NCBI GenBank assembly: GCA_017561885.1
Contig: JAFZBF010000020.1
Span: forward strand, 1 to 64,000
DNA length: 64,000 nt
Reading direction: 5' to 3'
Source of the DNA: Bacteroidales bacterium
GTDB lineage: Bacteria; Bacteroidota; Bacteroidia; Bacteroidales; UBA932
Under the pieces are notes generated by a model. It ran no database searches. It saw only the letters and a program-made list of their open reading frames with translations, and was not told the origin of the DNA. Shown here one piece after another: positions 7,696 to 17,446 of this stretch (the stretch's first letter is position 1; the number at the start of each line of letters is the position of its first letter). The position numbers and the translations under genes are program-made.

Positions 7696-8723
7696 ATGCT
7701 TATGATGTAGAGCACGAGCTTGACTGCCATCATGATCAGGCAGAAGCCGGTGTTGACATTGCGCATCGCGAACCAGCGCATAAGGTAGTATCGGTTCTCA
7801 GGCTCCACTTTGTCCCAGTTGTCCATAGGTCCCAGCCACTTGTGCGGATGCTCGGTGGGCACTTCCACCTTGTGTGCGAACATCACCATAGACCACATTA
7901 CCCAGATGGCCTGCGGCAGCATAAGCAGCACGAGGCAGTAGGCAGGGTGGATGTATCCCAGCACGGCGCAGATAACTACCAGGATGAACGGGACGAAGAG
8001 GAAGATGGCATAAGCAGTGAGTCCGGCGGTATCGGTCTTCAGCAGCACAGCCAGCGTCTTCTTGTGTGACACGTCGTCGACATGACGCTCCACGAAAGAG
8101 TGCGTATACAGGATGTTCGTCACGAACATTCCAATGGCGATTCCTAGCGCCAGGATGTGCCAGGCAAAACCTGTTTCAGGGGTGTAGAGGGCTCCGCAGG
8201 CTGACTCGTATACTCCACAGACAAGGCACGGACCGAAGCAGATGCCGATGGCCAGCTCGCCGAGGCCATGGAATCCGAGCTTCAGCGGCGGAGCGGAGTA
8301 GAAGTAACAGAGGAAGGCAGCGATGCCCGCGATAACCAGCAGCTTCCAGTCGAAGCCGCGGGCAATGAAGATAATCAGCCCTCCGAGCAGCGCCAGGCCG
8401 AAGAAGACAGCAATAGCTGCCTTAAGCTGCTTCACTGTGGTGGAGCCGTCCTTCAGGTAAGGGTATTTGTCGGTGAAGGCTTTCTCGCCCTGCTCCCTCA
8501 GGCCGAGCCGGTACTCCAGCAGTTCGTCCTTGTAGTCGAAATAGTCGTCCAGCAGGTTGCCGCCCAGGTGCACCAGGCACACGCACAGCACGGCCAGCAG
8601 GCCGAGGAATATGTTGAAACCGCTGACACCCAGAGCCATCACCACTGTCAGGATACTCGGCATCAGGTTCTGCGGGGCAGCGAAGGATCGGCTGTTGTAC
8701 AGCCATTTCTTTATGATGTTCAT
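7689..8723 (-). CDS. UbiA-family prenyltransferase
   Basis: A 344-residue polytopic membrane protein with eight or nine helices. The first diphosphate/Mg-binding motif is clear (GGNLLDDYFDYKDE, with Asn56, Asp59, Asp60, Asp63). The second aspartate cluster appears as ERHVDDVSHKK between later helices. An insert at about 70-90 (KAFTDKYPYLKDGSTT) follows the first motif. UbiA enzymes move a prenyl chain from a diphosphate to an aromatic or other acceptor; MenA makes demethylmenaquinone. Coupling to a radical SAM gene rather than other men genes suggests a different or additional product, but MenA activity cannot be ruled out. Confidence 0.85.
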   Translation of the reverse strand: MNIIKKWLYNSRSFAAPQNLMPSILTVVMALGVSGFNIFLGLLAVLCVCLVHLGGNLLDDYFDYKDELLEYRLGLREQGEKAFTDKYPYLKDGSTTVKQLKAAIAVFFGLALLGGLIIFIARGFDWKLLVIAGIAAFLCYFYSAPPLKLGFHGLGELAIGICFGPCLVCGVYESACGALYTPETGFAWHILALGIAIGMFVTNILYTHSFVERHVDDVSHKKTLAVLLKTDTAGLTAYAIFLFVPFILVVICAVLGYIHPAYCLVLLMLPQAIWVMWSMVMFAHKVEVPTEHPHKWLGPMDNWDKVEPENRYYLMRWFAMRNVNTGFCLIMMAVKLVLYIISIC

Positions 8724-8738
8724 GCGGTTACAGTCGTG

Positions 8739-11700
8739 TTACAGTTCTTTAAGCACCTCTGCGATAGCTGCGTCGAGCTGGGGATCCTTGCCCTCGAGGC
8801 GGTCCTTGAAGGTGTTCTTAACATAGATGTCGGGTTTGACTCCGGTGTTCTCCAGGTCGGAGCCGTCGAGAATGCTGTAGCAGCCCCATGCCGGCATACG
8901 GCAGGTAGAGCCGTCGAGCAGGCGGACAGCAGAAGTGAAGATAATCCAGCGGTAGGTCTCGGTGCCGACAAGCTTGGCGATTCCGAGAGTCTTGATTCCG
9001 TTGGATGTCACCTCCGCATCGGAGAGGCTGTGTTCGTTCACAAGCACCACGATAGGCTTGTCGGCAGGAGCTACATTGGGATGGGTGGTCTTCGGGAAGT
9101 CGCGGTATGCCCACTCGAAGTGGCCCTGGCCGCGCAGGAAGTCGATGACCTCCTTGTGGACGTTGCCGCCGTTGTTGTAGCGCAGGTCGAGTATCAGCGC
9201 ATCCTTGTCATAAACCTCTGTGTGCATCTTGAGCAGGAACGAGTTGAGGTCTTCGTCGCCCATGGCGCGCATATGGATGTAGCCGACCTTGTCGCCGGTC
9301 TTCTCCTTGACGATGGCTGCACGCTGGTCCTCCCATTCCTTGTACTGCAGAGTCTTGACAGCCGATGCAGTAGTAGTGTGGACCTTGGTGTCGAACTCCT
9401 TGCCGTCGCGCCTGAAGGTGAGCTTCAGCTCGTCGGCCTCAACGGCTCCCGAGAAATACTTCTCGCGGTTCACGGACTTGTCTACCTTCTTGCCGTTCAC
9501 GGCCACGAGTTCATCACCCTTGCGGATGTCTATCTCATATTTGTCGGCAGGGGAGTCCTTGAGGATTTCAGCCACCTTGTAGGGAGAAGCATTGTCGAAG
9601 ATAATGCCGGTTGCATAGGTCCTGATTCTGGTCTCCTGCCTCTCTTCGTTACCATTTGATGTGAATCCGAGATGGGAAGAGTTTAGCTCGCCCAGGAGGT
9701 CGGCGAGCAGGGTGCGGAGATTTGCACGGGTGCGGACATAAGGAAGCAGAGAAGCGTAGTAGTCGCGGACTGCGATCCAGTCGGCTCCGTGGAAGTTGAC
9801 GTCGTAGTAATTCTGCTCCAGCACACCCCAGGTCTCGTAGAACATCTCGCTGAACTCGTCGCCGAGCACGACTTCCACGTCTTTCTTCACTTCAGTCTTG
9901 GTCGCATTTCCGGCAGCGGGATCAACCTTGTAGACCGAACCCTGGCCAAGGCAGTAAAGCGCATCCTTGCTGCAGAAGTAAGTGCCTCCGTTGAACTCCT
10001 TGATCTGCTTCGGCTTTGCCTCGGGGTCGGATATCTCGAGGCTGTAGGTTCCGGGTGTGGCACCCCCCATCGTGCGGTATAGCAGATATGACTTGTCTTT
10101 AGTATTATAGATGTATGCGTTGCTCTGCCATCCGTCGTTCTCAACTCTTGCAAACCTTTCGTGGAGGCTGTCGAAGTCGATTTTGACTGTTGAATCCTTC
10201 TTGGGCGCATCCTTGCTGTCCTTGAACAGGTTCTCGACATTCTCCGACTTGAAAGGTGTGTCGTACTTGCGCAGCGGAAGCTTGAACAGATAGTTCCTTG
10301 CACCCCTCGGGTATGAAGTGGCGGTAGGATTGCCGAGCAGATACATATACTTGCCGTCAGGAGAGAACAGGGGGGCCTGCTCGACTGATGCTGAATGTGT
10401 CAGGTTTTTCACGCTTCCGTCTTCGAGATTCATCACGAAGATGTCCGGCTCGAACATGTGCATCGCGTCGAACGCGATCCAGTTGTCGTCGAAAGAGAAA
10501 GTGATGTCATAACCCTCGAACGACCAGAACTCTGCATCGGCCACCTTGCTGGTGGTCCCTGCCTTTACATTGTGCAGCATCACTGAATGGCTGCCGTCGA
10601 TGAACGCCAGCATGTCGCGCTTGTGGTTCATCCTGAGACTGGTGACGTTGTTCTGCGACAGGAATACCGGAGATTCGGGAGAACTGCCGTCAGCAGCGAT
10701 CTTGTAAAGGTCTGTCCAGCCTTTTGTGGTCCTTATATAATAGATCGTGTTATTGTCTTCCGCCCATTCTGCATCCATGACACGCTCGTCGGCGGGAGTG
10801 TCGAGCTTCTGCAGGTACTTGCATTTGATGTCTGAGACGTAGAGGCCACCGCGGATGACGAAGACGAACTTCTTGCCGTCAGGAGATACGTCGCCGGCGC
10901 TGGGAGTCTGGCCGGTGAACGCGCGGCGCACCTCGACGCTGCCGGAAGCGACCTCGATCTGAGGCACGGAAACCTTGCCTGTGGCAGGCTCCAGCACAGT
11001 GATCTCATAGTCCTTCAGGAATACCATGGCTGAACCTCCGAATGCAAGGGAAGGATACTGGACAGATTTGTCGAAGCTGGTGAGCTGCTGAGGCTTGCCG
11101 CCCTTGACGTACTTCACGATGTTGGACTCCTTGTTGAGTTCGTCGCTGACATAATAGACGTTGCCGTTCTTGTCAGCCATAGGCCACTGGTCCTTGCCGA
11201 TGTAGTCGGTCAGCTCGGTGTATGCCCTGGTCTTGGGATTCCAGCACTTGATGTTGGGATTGTGGTCGCCGACGTAGCGCTTGCGGGTAGGAAAGCTGAT
11301 GCTTTCCATCGACTCGTTGAAGAGGAACTCGCCGGTGGCGGGATTCTCCACAAGGTTCACCACGGTATTGAAGTAGCCGTCGAACATCAGCTGCGGAGTG
11401 CCGCCGTTGACAGAGACCTTGTATGTGGTCTTGCGGGCGCTGCCCCGTGTGGATTCGAAATAGATGAAGTCTGATTTCGCCGACCAGGATACCGGAACGT
11501 CCGTGGCCTCGTGGAATGTCAGCTGGACAGCCTGTCCGCCGCTGACCGGCACGACGTAAACATCGCTGTTACCCTGGATGTCGGAGCTGAATGCCAGCCA
11601 CCTGCCGTCGGGAGAGACGAGCGGTGAGTCCTGCACTCCGGGCATAGTGATCACGGCCGTGGCCTGACCGCCTGCGACAGGTACGGAATAGATGTCTCCG

Positions 11701-11828
11701 TCGTAGCTGAAATAAATCTGATTCCCGTCAGGAGAGAGGGAAGGGTGCGATGCGAACCGGATGCTGTCGGCAAGTACTGAAGTGGAGATGGCCGCCAGGG
11801 CAACGACAGCAAAGAGAAACTTCTTCAT
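8739..11828 (-). CDS. Tricorn-like secreted S41 protease
   Basis: A 1029-residue protein with a signal peptide (1-20, ending SVLA). Residues from about 25 to 600 form WD40/PD40-type beta-propeller repeats (HPSLSPDGNQIYFSYDGDIY, SPLVSPDGRWLAFSS and others). Then come a tricorn C1-like region with WGVLEQNYYDVNFHGADW, a PDZ domain around 740-830 (IRKGDELVAVNGKKVD), and an S41 core with DLRYNNGGNVHKEVIDFL and the nucleophile segment VNEHSLSDAEV. Tricorn-family proteases degrade peptides produced by larger proteases. It lies nine bases after the esterase lipoprotein gene and 15 before UbiA. Confidence 0.9.
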   Translation of the reverse strand: MKKFLFAVVALAAISTSVLADSIRFASHPSLSPDGNQIYFSYDGDIYSVPVAGGQATAVITMPGVQDSPLVSPDGRWLAFSSDIQGNSDVYVVPVSGGQAVQLTFHEATDVPVSWSAKSDFIYFESTRGSARKTTYKVSVNGGTPQLMFDGYFNTVVNLVENPATGEFLFNESMESISFPTRKRYVGDHNPNIKCWNPKTRAYTELTDYIGKDQWPMADKNGNVYYVSDELNKESNIVKYVKGGKPQQLTSFDKSVQYPSLAFGGSAMVFLKDYEITVLEPATGKVSVPQIEVASGSVEVRRAFTGQTPSAGDVSPDGKKFVFVIRGGLYVSDIKCKYLQKLDTPADERVMDAEWAEDNNTIYYIRTTKGWTDLYKIAADGSSPESPVFLSQNNVTSLRMNHKRDMLAFIDGSHSVMLHNVKAGTTSKVADAEFWSFEGYDITFSFDDNWIAFDAMHMFEPDIFVMNLEDGSVKNLTHSASVEQAPLFSPDGKYMYLLGNPTATSYPRGARNYLFKLPLRKYDTPFKSENVENLFKDSKDAPKKDSTVKIDFDSLHERFARVENDGWQSNAYIYNTKDKSYLLYRTMGGATPGTYSLEISDPEAKPKQIKEFNGGTYFCSKDALYCLGQGSVYKVDPAAGNATKTEVKKDVEVVLGDEFSEMFYETWGVLEQNYYDVNFHGADWIAVRDYYASLLPYVRTRANLRTLLADLLGELNSSHLGFTSNGNEERQETRIRTYATGIIFDNASPYKVAEILKDSPADKYEIDIRKGDELVAVNGKKVDKSVNREKYFSGAVEADELKLTFRRDGKEFDTKVHTTTASAVKTLQYKEWEDQRAAIVKEKTGDKVGYIHMRAMGDEDLNSFLLKMHTEVYDKDALILDLRYNNGGNVHKEVIDFLRGQGHFEWAYRDFPKTTHPNVAPADKPIVVLVNEHSLSDAEVTSNGIKTLGIAKLVGTETYRWIIFTSAVRLLDGSTCRMPAWGCYSILDGSDLENTGVKPDIYVKNTFKDRLEGKDPQLDAAIAEVLKEL

Positions 11829-11837
11829 ATGATAATA

Positions 11838-12755
11838 CTATAATTGTGCTTTGAAAAACTCGAAAACGTCCGGCAGGGCCATAGGAACCATATCGCCGTG
11901 GTTGCCTTCGTATTCCTTGTAAGTAACATTGAAACCGCGCTCTTTCATCCAGTCGTACAGTTTGCGGCTGGAATCGGTGGTGGCGCAGCCGAAAGAGCCT
12001 TCGGTAATGAAGATCGGCTTGCCTTTGAGGTTGCTCCAGGGATAACCTTCTTCCGTCACGAACGGACCTGAAATGGGAGCCAGCGCCTTCCAGTAATCAG
12101 GATATTTGCCTCCGATGTACCAAGTGCCTCCGCTGCCCATGGAGTGTCCCATAAGAAACATATTCTTCGTGTCCACAGGGAAATAAGCGAGGACAAGTTC
12201 TATGACGTTTATGACATCTTTCTCGCTGATGCGCTGTATTGCAATCCTTTCTTCAGTGGGCTTTTCCGATAGGATCGCTGCATTCTCCTCGTCGCGTCCG
12301 AAGCTGCCCGGCAGCTTGAGGTAAGTCCCGTATGCTCCGTGGCCGCCGAGCGGAGAAACCAGTATCATTCCGTATTCATCGGCCAGTTTCACCATCTGGA
12401 AATCGTTCTGGTCGAGATATGAACTCTCGTTGTTGAAGGCCCCGTGAAGGAACATCACCATCGGCAGCCTGGTCTTGCCGTCCCAGTTTGAAGGCAGGCA
12501 GACTCTGAAAGGAAACGCTTCCGCCGGCTCCAGGAAAAAATATGAATAGTGCCTGTCGTTCTTCTTCGAATCGGGAAGGTTCGCTATAGAGGTGGTACTT
12601 GCCAGCTCGCGGGATGCCTGCATCTGGGCAACAGCCTCGATGTCAGTACCCATAGCTATTGGAGAGCGGTCATATCTGTCGGCGGAAGAGCATCCGCCAA
12701 GGGTCAGCATCGTCACGAAAACGATACTTATTGTTATCAGGATTGTGTTTTTCAT
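11838..12755 (-). CDS. Esterase-like alpha/beta hydrolase lipoprotein
   Basis: A 305-residue protein with lipobox TLGGC, hence probably membrane anchored outside the cytoplasm. The hydrolase fold is shown by PMVMFLHGAFNNESSY, the nucleophile elbow GHSMGSGG, and a late GNHGDMVP with the probable catalytic His. The arrangement resembles feruloyl/acetyl esterases and PHB-depolymerase-like enzymes, but the ester substrate is not certain. It is the first gene of a leftward operon, and its promoter box ends four bases before the ATG. Confidence 0.82.
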   Translation of the reverse strand: MKNTILITISIVFVTMLTLGGCSSADRYDRSPIAMGTDIEAVAQMQASRELASTTSIANLPDSKKNDRHYSYFFLEPAEAFPFRVCLPSNWDGKTRLPMVMFLHGAFNNESSYLDQNDFQMVKLADEYGMILVSPLGGHGAYGTYLKLPGSFGRDEENAAILSEKPTEERIAIQRISEKDVINVIELVLAYFPVDTKNMFLMGHSMGSGGTWYIGGKYPDYWKALAPISGPFVTEEGYPWSNLKGKPIFITEGSFGCATTDSSRKLYDWMKERGFNVTYKEYEGNHGDMVPMALPDVFEFFKAQL

Positions 12756-12759
12756 ACCG

Positions 12760-12767
12760 CAAATTTA
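12760..12767 (-). promoter_or_regulatory. Bacteroidetes -7 promoter element abutting a start codon
   Basis: TAAATTTG on the minus strand ends four bases before the esterase ATG. At the usual spacing, transcription would begin at or near the A of the ATG, giving a leaderless mRNA. No good -33 TTTG is seen. Confidence 0.45.
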
Positions 12768-12828
12768 CATTATTAATGCTTACCTTTATAAGCGTTTTCC
12801 CTGCAAAAACAACTTATATAAATACAAT

Positions 12829-15800
12829 ATGAAATTAATCCGTAAATGTATTCTTTTCGGAGTGGCGCTGCTGACAGCCATTCCCGCGCTGGCTCAGGAC
12901 AACCAGCTTCCCATCTACCTTAATACGGCTTATACCTTCGAGGAGCGCGCCACCGACCTGGTGTCACGATTCACCCTCGAGGAAAAACAGGCTCTGCTCG
13001 GCAACAATATGGCCGCAGTGCCCAGACTGGGCGTCAAAGGCTACAATGTATGGAGCGAGGCTCTCCACGGAGTGCTTTCAGGCGCCAATCCGTCCGTAGG
13101 CATCCAGGGCCCGAGTTCTTTCCCAAACAGTGTTGCCATGGGTTCCAGCTGGGATCCCGCCCTCATCGAGCGTATGGCATCCGCCATCGCTGACGAGGCC
13201 CGCGCCATCTACCAGACCGGCACAAAGGGTCTTACATTCTGGTCTCCGGTAGTTGAACCTGTCCGCGACCCCCGCTGGGGACGTACCGGCGAGTCTTACG
13301 GCGAGGATCCTTTCCTTGCCGCCGAGATGGCCCGCGGTTTCGTGCGCGGCCTGATGGGCACCGACCCGAAATACCTCAAGGCCGTGCCTACCGCAAAGCA
13401 CTACTTCGCAAACAACAGCGAGTTCGACCGCCACGTCAGCAGTTCGAATATGGACAGCCGCGACATGCGCGAGTTCTATCTCTATCCTTACAAACGCCTG
13501 ATCGAGGACGAGCGTCTCCCTTCAATCATGTCCTCATACAATGCCGTCAACCACGTTCCGACGTCTGCCAGCGTCTTCTACCTCGACACCCTGGCTCGCC
13601 GCAGCTGGGGTATGAAAGGCTATGTGACAGGCGACTGCGCCGCCATCCAGGACATCTGGGACGGCCACTATTTCGTTGATACCCGTGAAGAGGCCACCGC
13701 AGCCGGACTGAAGGCAGGTGTGGACTCTGACTGCGGAAGCGTTTACCAGCGCTATGCAATCAGCGCTTACGAGCAGGGCATCCTCACGATGGCTGAGATC
13801 GACCGTGCCCTTATCAATATGTTCACGGTCCGTATGCGTACCGGCGAGTTCGACCCCGAGCAGATGGTGCCTTACACCAAGTTCGAGCCTTCCCGCGTGA
13901 ACTCAGCAGCCAACCAGGCTCTTGCAGCAGAACTGGCAGTGCGCACTCCGGTCCTCCTGAAAAATGAAAACCAGGCTCTGCCTCTCGATCCCGCATCTCT
14001 GCGCAGCATCGCTCTGATCGGTCCCCAGGCTGACGATGTGGAACTCGGTCCGTACTCAGGCCGTCCCGAGCAAACTTCCATGATATCTCCTTATGCTGGT
14101 ATCACCAAGTGGCTGAAGGACAAGGGCTATGATGTAGACGTGCAGCTCGCTACCGGCGGTGACATCAAGAGCAAGAGCAACCTGCTTTACATTGCATATT
14201 TCGAAATTGAAAAAACCGACGGCTCCGTGACCCGCTACGACGCCACCAAGTACACCGCTTCCGCCGACGGTATCACCGTAGGTTCTGGAATGGGTACCGA
14301 GGAGCAGGTCCGCAGCATCGACGACGGCTCATGGACTGCTTATGACAATGTCGACATCACCAACATCGAGAACATCACCGTCGGTCTGAACATCCCCACC
14401 GAGGGTGGTATAGTAGAGATCCGCGTCGGCGGTCCTGACGGCAACCTGATCGGCCGCATCGAGGCTACCAGGTCATCCGGAGCACGCGTTGGCGGCGTAT
14501 ACGGCGCCAGCATGCCTATGAAGACCAACGCCCTCAAGCTCGGCTACAACGGCCCTCAGACCGTTTATCTGGTTTACAAGGCTCCTCAGGACGCTCCGAT
14601 CGACGAGGCTACCATCAATATGGCCCGCAACGCTGACGTAGCGATCGTATTCGTAGGTACCGACGAGAATACGGCTACCGAAGAGGCCGACCGTCTTACC
14701 CTCACACTTCCCGGCAACCAGATTCCTCTGATCAAGGCTGTCGCCGCCGCCAATCCCCGCACCATCGTGGTGATGCAGACTTTGGGCTGCGTCGAGGTCG
14801 AGGAGTTCTGCCATCTGGCCAACATTCCCGCCATTCTCTGGACCGGCTATAACGGTATGGCTCAGGGTGCCGCCATACCGCGCATCCTCTTCGGCGAGGT
14901 TTCTCCGGGCGGCAAGCTCAACGCCACCTGGTTCAAGACAGTCAAGGACCTTCCTGCCATCACCGACTACAACCTACGCCGCAGCTCGGGTTCTGTAGGC
15001 CGCACCCTCTGGTATTTCAACCGCGAGGTGTCTTATCCGTTCGGCTATGGTCTGAGCTACACTACTTTCGATTACAGCAATTTCCAGATAAGCAAGAGCG
15101 CCATCACTCCTAACGATGTCGTTACAATCAGCGTCGATGTCACCAATACCGGAAAGTACAGTGCGGACGAGGTCGTTCAGATCTACGTTTCGACACCTGA
15201 CAGCCCGGCTGCTCTCGAGCGTCCGGCCAAGCGTCTGAAAGGCTTCAAGCGAGTTACGATTCCCCGTGGCCAGACCCGCACCGTCCGCATCGACATCAAG
15301 TGCTCCGACCTCTGGTTCTGGGATATGGTCGCTGACCGCATGACCTTCGACAGAGGCCGCTACATATTCGAGATAGGCTCTTCTTCACAGGATATCAGAG
15401 GCAGCGTGAGCGCAGTCATGTCAGGTTCTCTGAACCGTCAGATCAAGACCGTATGGGCAAGCACCGACGCCAATGTGCTCCGCATCGGCCAGACCGCTCT
15501 CGCCAGCTTCTCAGTCTGCATGAATGACGACAGCTTCGAGGATGGCCTGCGCGGCATATGGAAAAGCAGCAATCCTTCAGTGGCATCAATCTCTGACGAC
15601 GGCACCATCACGGCCCGTTCTATGGGTGTTGCCACCATCACTTGCTCTGTAACCCAGGGCGGTGTCACCAAGGAAGATTCATTCGCCGTAAAGGTTATGC
15701 CTGAGCTGAGCCTCTCGAGCCTGACTGTCGGAGGAAAGGCTGTCAAGGCAGGTGACGCTTCACAGATAAGTTACGTGATGCCTGCAGGCAGCGCTCCTAT

Positions 15801-16635
15801 GGTTGCCGCCGTCGCTGCCGATCCTGCCATCTCCGTGAATGTGAAACAGGCCGGATCTGTTCCCGGTACTGCAGTTGTGGATCTGTGTGACGAGGTTACC
15901 GGTGACAGCCGCCAGCTGACCGTCAACTTCGGTACTGCCGGCGTTTCTGACAGCTTCCAGAAATCTGCCCTGGGCAGCCAGTGGAAATGGGTTCGCGAGA
16001 ATTCTGATCTGTGGTCTCTCACCGAGCGTCCCGGCACTATCGTGCTGACCAGCGCCAAGGGCGACATCGTCCAGGCCGGCAACGATGCCCAGAACATCCT
16101 GCTACAGGATGCCAATGCCGACTGGACTGTGGACACTAAGCTTACCTGTCTGTCCACCCCGGCCGCTCCGGCTCAGAATGCGGGTCTTGTGGCTTACCAG
16201 GATGACGACAACTTCGTTAAGCTGGTCTATGGCGCAGGAATGGGAATGCGCCGTCCCGACCCGGCTGCCGCTGCCGCTCCGGCTGCCGGACAGCTTCAGC
16301 TGGTTGTTGAGGAGAACGGCTCCCAGAAAGCCGCCGTACGTCTTCCTATGGAGGGCATCATCGGCGCCAACAATGTCGTATGGCTCCGTCTTGTCCGCAA
16401 GGGTGACCGCTATACTGCATACTACTCTGTCAACGGACGCAAGTTTACAGAAGTGGGTTCTGCACAGGTTGTCCTCAAGGATGTCAAGGCAGGCCTCATC
16501 TGCTGCGACGGCGTGATGGCTACGATGGGCCGCGGTTTCGGCGGTCCCGGCGGAATGCAGATGCAGACACCGACGGCCGCTCCTCTGAAGGCTGCCTTCG
16601 ACGATTTCAAGATCATCAGCAGCGGACTTAAATAA
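12829..16635 (+). CDS. Secreted multidomain GH3 glycosidase, probable beta-xylosidase type
   Basis: A 1268-residue protein with signal peptide (1-22, ending ALAQ). The GH3 N-domain carries the nucleophile Asp269 in GYVTGDCAAIQDIW, resembling the xylosidase/arabinofuranosidase branch, plus KHYFANN. The second GH3 domain is interrupted near residues 460-590 by a CBM6-like insert (DGSWTAYDNVDI, GGIVEIRVGGPDGNLIG). A fibronectin-III-like GH3 end domain follows (DVTNTGKYSADEVVQIYVS), then a bacterial Ig-like Big_2 domain (SNPSVASISDDGTITA), then a jelly-roll lectin-like domain (NAGLVAYQDDDNFVKLVYGAG) as seen in GH43 enzymes. ATG at 12829 is chosen because the longer frame lacks a signal peptide and crosses the divergent gene. 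Confidence 0.9.
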   Translation: MKLIRKCILFGVALLTAIPALAQDNQLPIYLNTAYTFEERATDLVSRFTLEEKQALLGNNMAAVPRLGVKGYNVWSEALHGVLSGANPSVGIQGPSSFPNSVAMGSSWDPALIERMASAIADEARAIYQTGTKGLTFWSPVVEPVRDPRWGRTGESYGEDPFLAAEMARGFVRGLMGTDPKYLKAVPTAKHYFANNSEFDRHVSSSNMDSRDMREFYLYPYKRLIEDERLPSIMSSYNAVNHVPTSASVFYLDTLARRSWGMKGYVTGDCAAIQDIWDGHYFVDTREEATAAGLKAGVDSDCGSVYQRYAISAYEQGILTMAEIDRALINMFTVRMRTGEFDPEQMVPYTKFEPSRVNSAANQALAAELAVRTPVLLKNENQALPLDPASLRSIALIGPQADDVELGPYSGRPEQTSMISPYAGITKWLKDKGYDVDVQLATGGDIKSKSNLLYIAYFEIEKTDGSVTRYDATKYTASADGITVGSGMGTEEQVRSIDDGSWTAYDNVDITNIENITVGLNIPTEGGIVEIRVGGPDGNLIGRIEATRSSGARVGGVYGASMPMKTNALKLGYNGPQTVYLVYKAPQDAPIDEATINMARNADVAIVFVGTDENTATEEADRLTLTLPGNQIPLIKAVAAANPRTIVVMQTLGCVEVEEFCHLANIPAILWTGYNGMAQGAAIPRILFGEVSPGGKLNATWFKTVKDLPAITDYNLRRSSGSVGRTLWYFNREVSYPFGYGLSYTTFDYSNFQISKSAITPNDVVTISVDVTNTGKYSADEVVQIYVSTPDSPAALERPAKRLKGFKRVTIPRGQTRTVRIDIKCSDLWFWDMVADRMTFDRGRYIFEIGSSSQDIRGSVSAVMSGSLNRQIKTVWASTDANVLRIGQTALASFSVCMNDDSFEDGLRGIWKSSNPSVASISDDGTITARSMGVATITCSVTQGGVTKEDSFAVKVMPELSLSSLTVGGKAVKAGDASQISYVMPAGSAPMVAAVAADPAISVNVKQAGSVPGTAVVDLCDEVTGDSRQLTVNFGTAGVSDSFQKSALGSQWKWVRENSDLWSLTERPGTIVLTSAKGDIVQAGNDAQNILLQDANADWTVDTKLTCLSTPAAPAQNAGLVAYQDDDNFVKLVYGAGMGMRRPDPAAAAAPAAGQLQLVVEENGSQKAAVRLPMEGIIGANNVVWLRLVRKGDRYTAYYSVNGRKFTEVGSAQVVLKDVKAGLICCDGVMATMGRGFGGPGGMQMQTPTAAPLKAAFDDFKIISSGLK

Positions 16636-17441
16636 TGCGCTGCGTCTTGCGAACATACTTTACGCTCTTCCTGCTCCTGTGCGGCATTGGTGCTGCCAGC
16701 GGGCAGGAAGTCCGTTTTCGCGCTGCGGTCGCCGATTCGGCCGGTTTCGTTGCCGTGGGGGAGGTGTTCGCGCACCTCGATGCTGAAGGCAACGTCATCG
16801 ACACTGTCGGAATTCCCGTTCCGATGATTTCGATGGCCGAACAGGACGGGTGGTATTTCGCCATCGATACGACCGGCAGGGTGATCCATATGATTCACCG
16901 TACAGGTGTCGTAGTGGCTCAGATAGAACCGCCGCTGCTCGGCCGGCTCACGGCTATCGCCGCTGACGGGACTACGCTCTGGGCTGTGACTGAAGCCGGA
17001 GAGATCATCCATTCCGAGAACGGTTTCATGTGGAGTTTCTTCGATTTCAACGAGCAGTACTCAGGGTTCTATCCGGTGATGGATTTCCGTGCCGTGGCGG
17101 CAGGAGGTGGGAGCGTGATGGTGGCCGGCATCACTCCGGACGGCCGTCCCGCCGCATTCACCTCAGGTCTGGGAACTGTCTGGAGCGAGAGGTCTCTTGA
17201 TTACACAGAGCAGAATGAACTTCATTATCTCGATGCAGTGCCTGTCGGCCTGGCTTTCGATTCCATCCAGGATTCTTTCTATCTGCTCTGCAACGGCGGC
17301 GTGATGTTCCGGCTTCCGGCGTGCTCTCACTGCAACAGCGTGGAGCGCTATCCTGCGGATACTCTGTATGCGCGGGTGCCGCTTGGTTTCGATGTGCTGG
17401 TCCTTGGCAGCGACGGCTTTTTGATTGTTGAAAAACCTTGA
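16635..17441 (+). CDS. Exported beta-propeller-like protein of unknown function
   Basis: A 268-residue protein with a signal peptide (about 1-23, ending AASG). The ATG shares one base with the GH3 stop codon (TAATG), indicating coupling. The sequence has repeated strand-turn-strand blocks (DSAGFVAVGEVFA, EQDGWYFAIDTTGRVIHMI, ADGTTLWAVTEAGEIIHSENG), which look like blades of a small propeller, as in photosynthesis-system stability/BNR-like proteins. No catalytic motif is recognised. A small Cys cluster (CSHC) lies near the end. Co-expression with GH3 hints at a surface or periplasmic role with glycans; that is inference only. Confidence 0.65.
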   Translation: MRCVLRTYFTLFLLLCGIGAASGQEVRFRAAVADSAGFVAVGEVFAHLDAEGNVIDTVGIPVPMISMAEQDGWYFAIDTTGRVIHMIHRTGVVVAQIEPPLLGRLTAIAADGTTLWAVTEAGEIIHSENGFMWSFFDFNEQYSGFYPVMDFRAVAAGGGSVMVAGITPDGRPAAFTSGLGTVWSERSLDYTEQNELHYLDAVPVGLAFDSIQDSFYLLCNGGVMFRLPACSHCNSVERYPADTLYARVPLGFDVLVLGSDGFLIVEKP

Positions 17442-17446
17442 TTGTT

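Noticed and set aside
8268-9659. Long open frame antisense to the tricorn-like protease (463 residues)
   Set aside because: It mirrors the GC-rich third-position pattern of the real gene, has no signal or domain, and covers two genes on the other strand.
12592-12828. N-terminal extension of the GH3 enzyme
   Set aside because: It runs antisense to the esterase gene and would bury the signal peptide.
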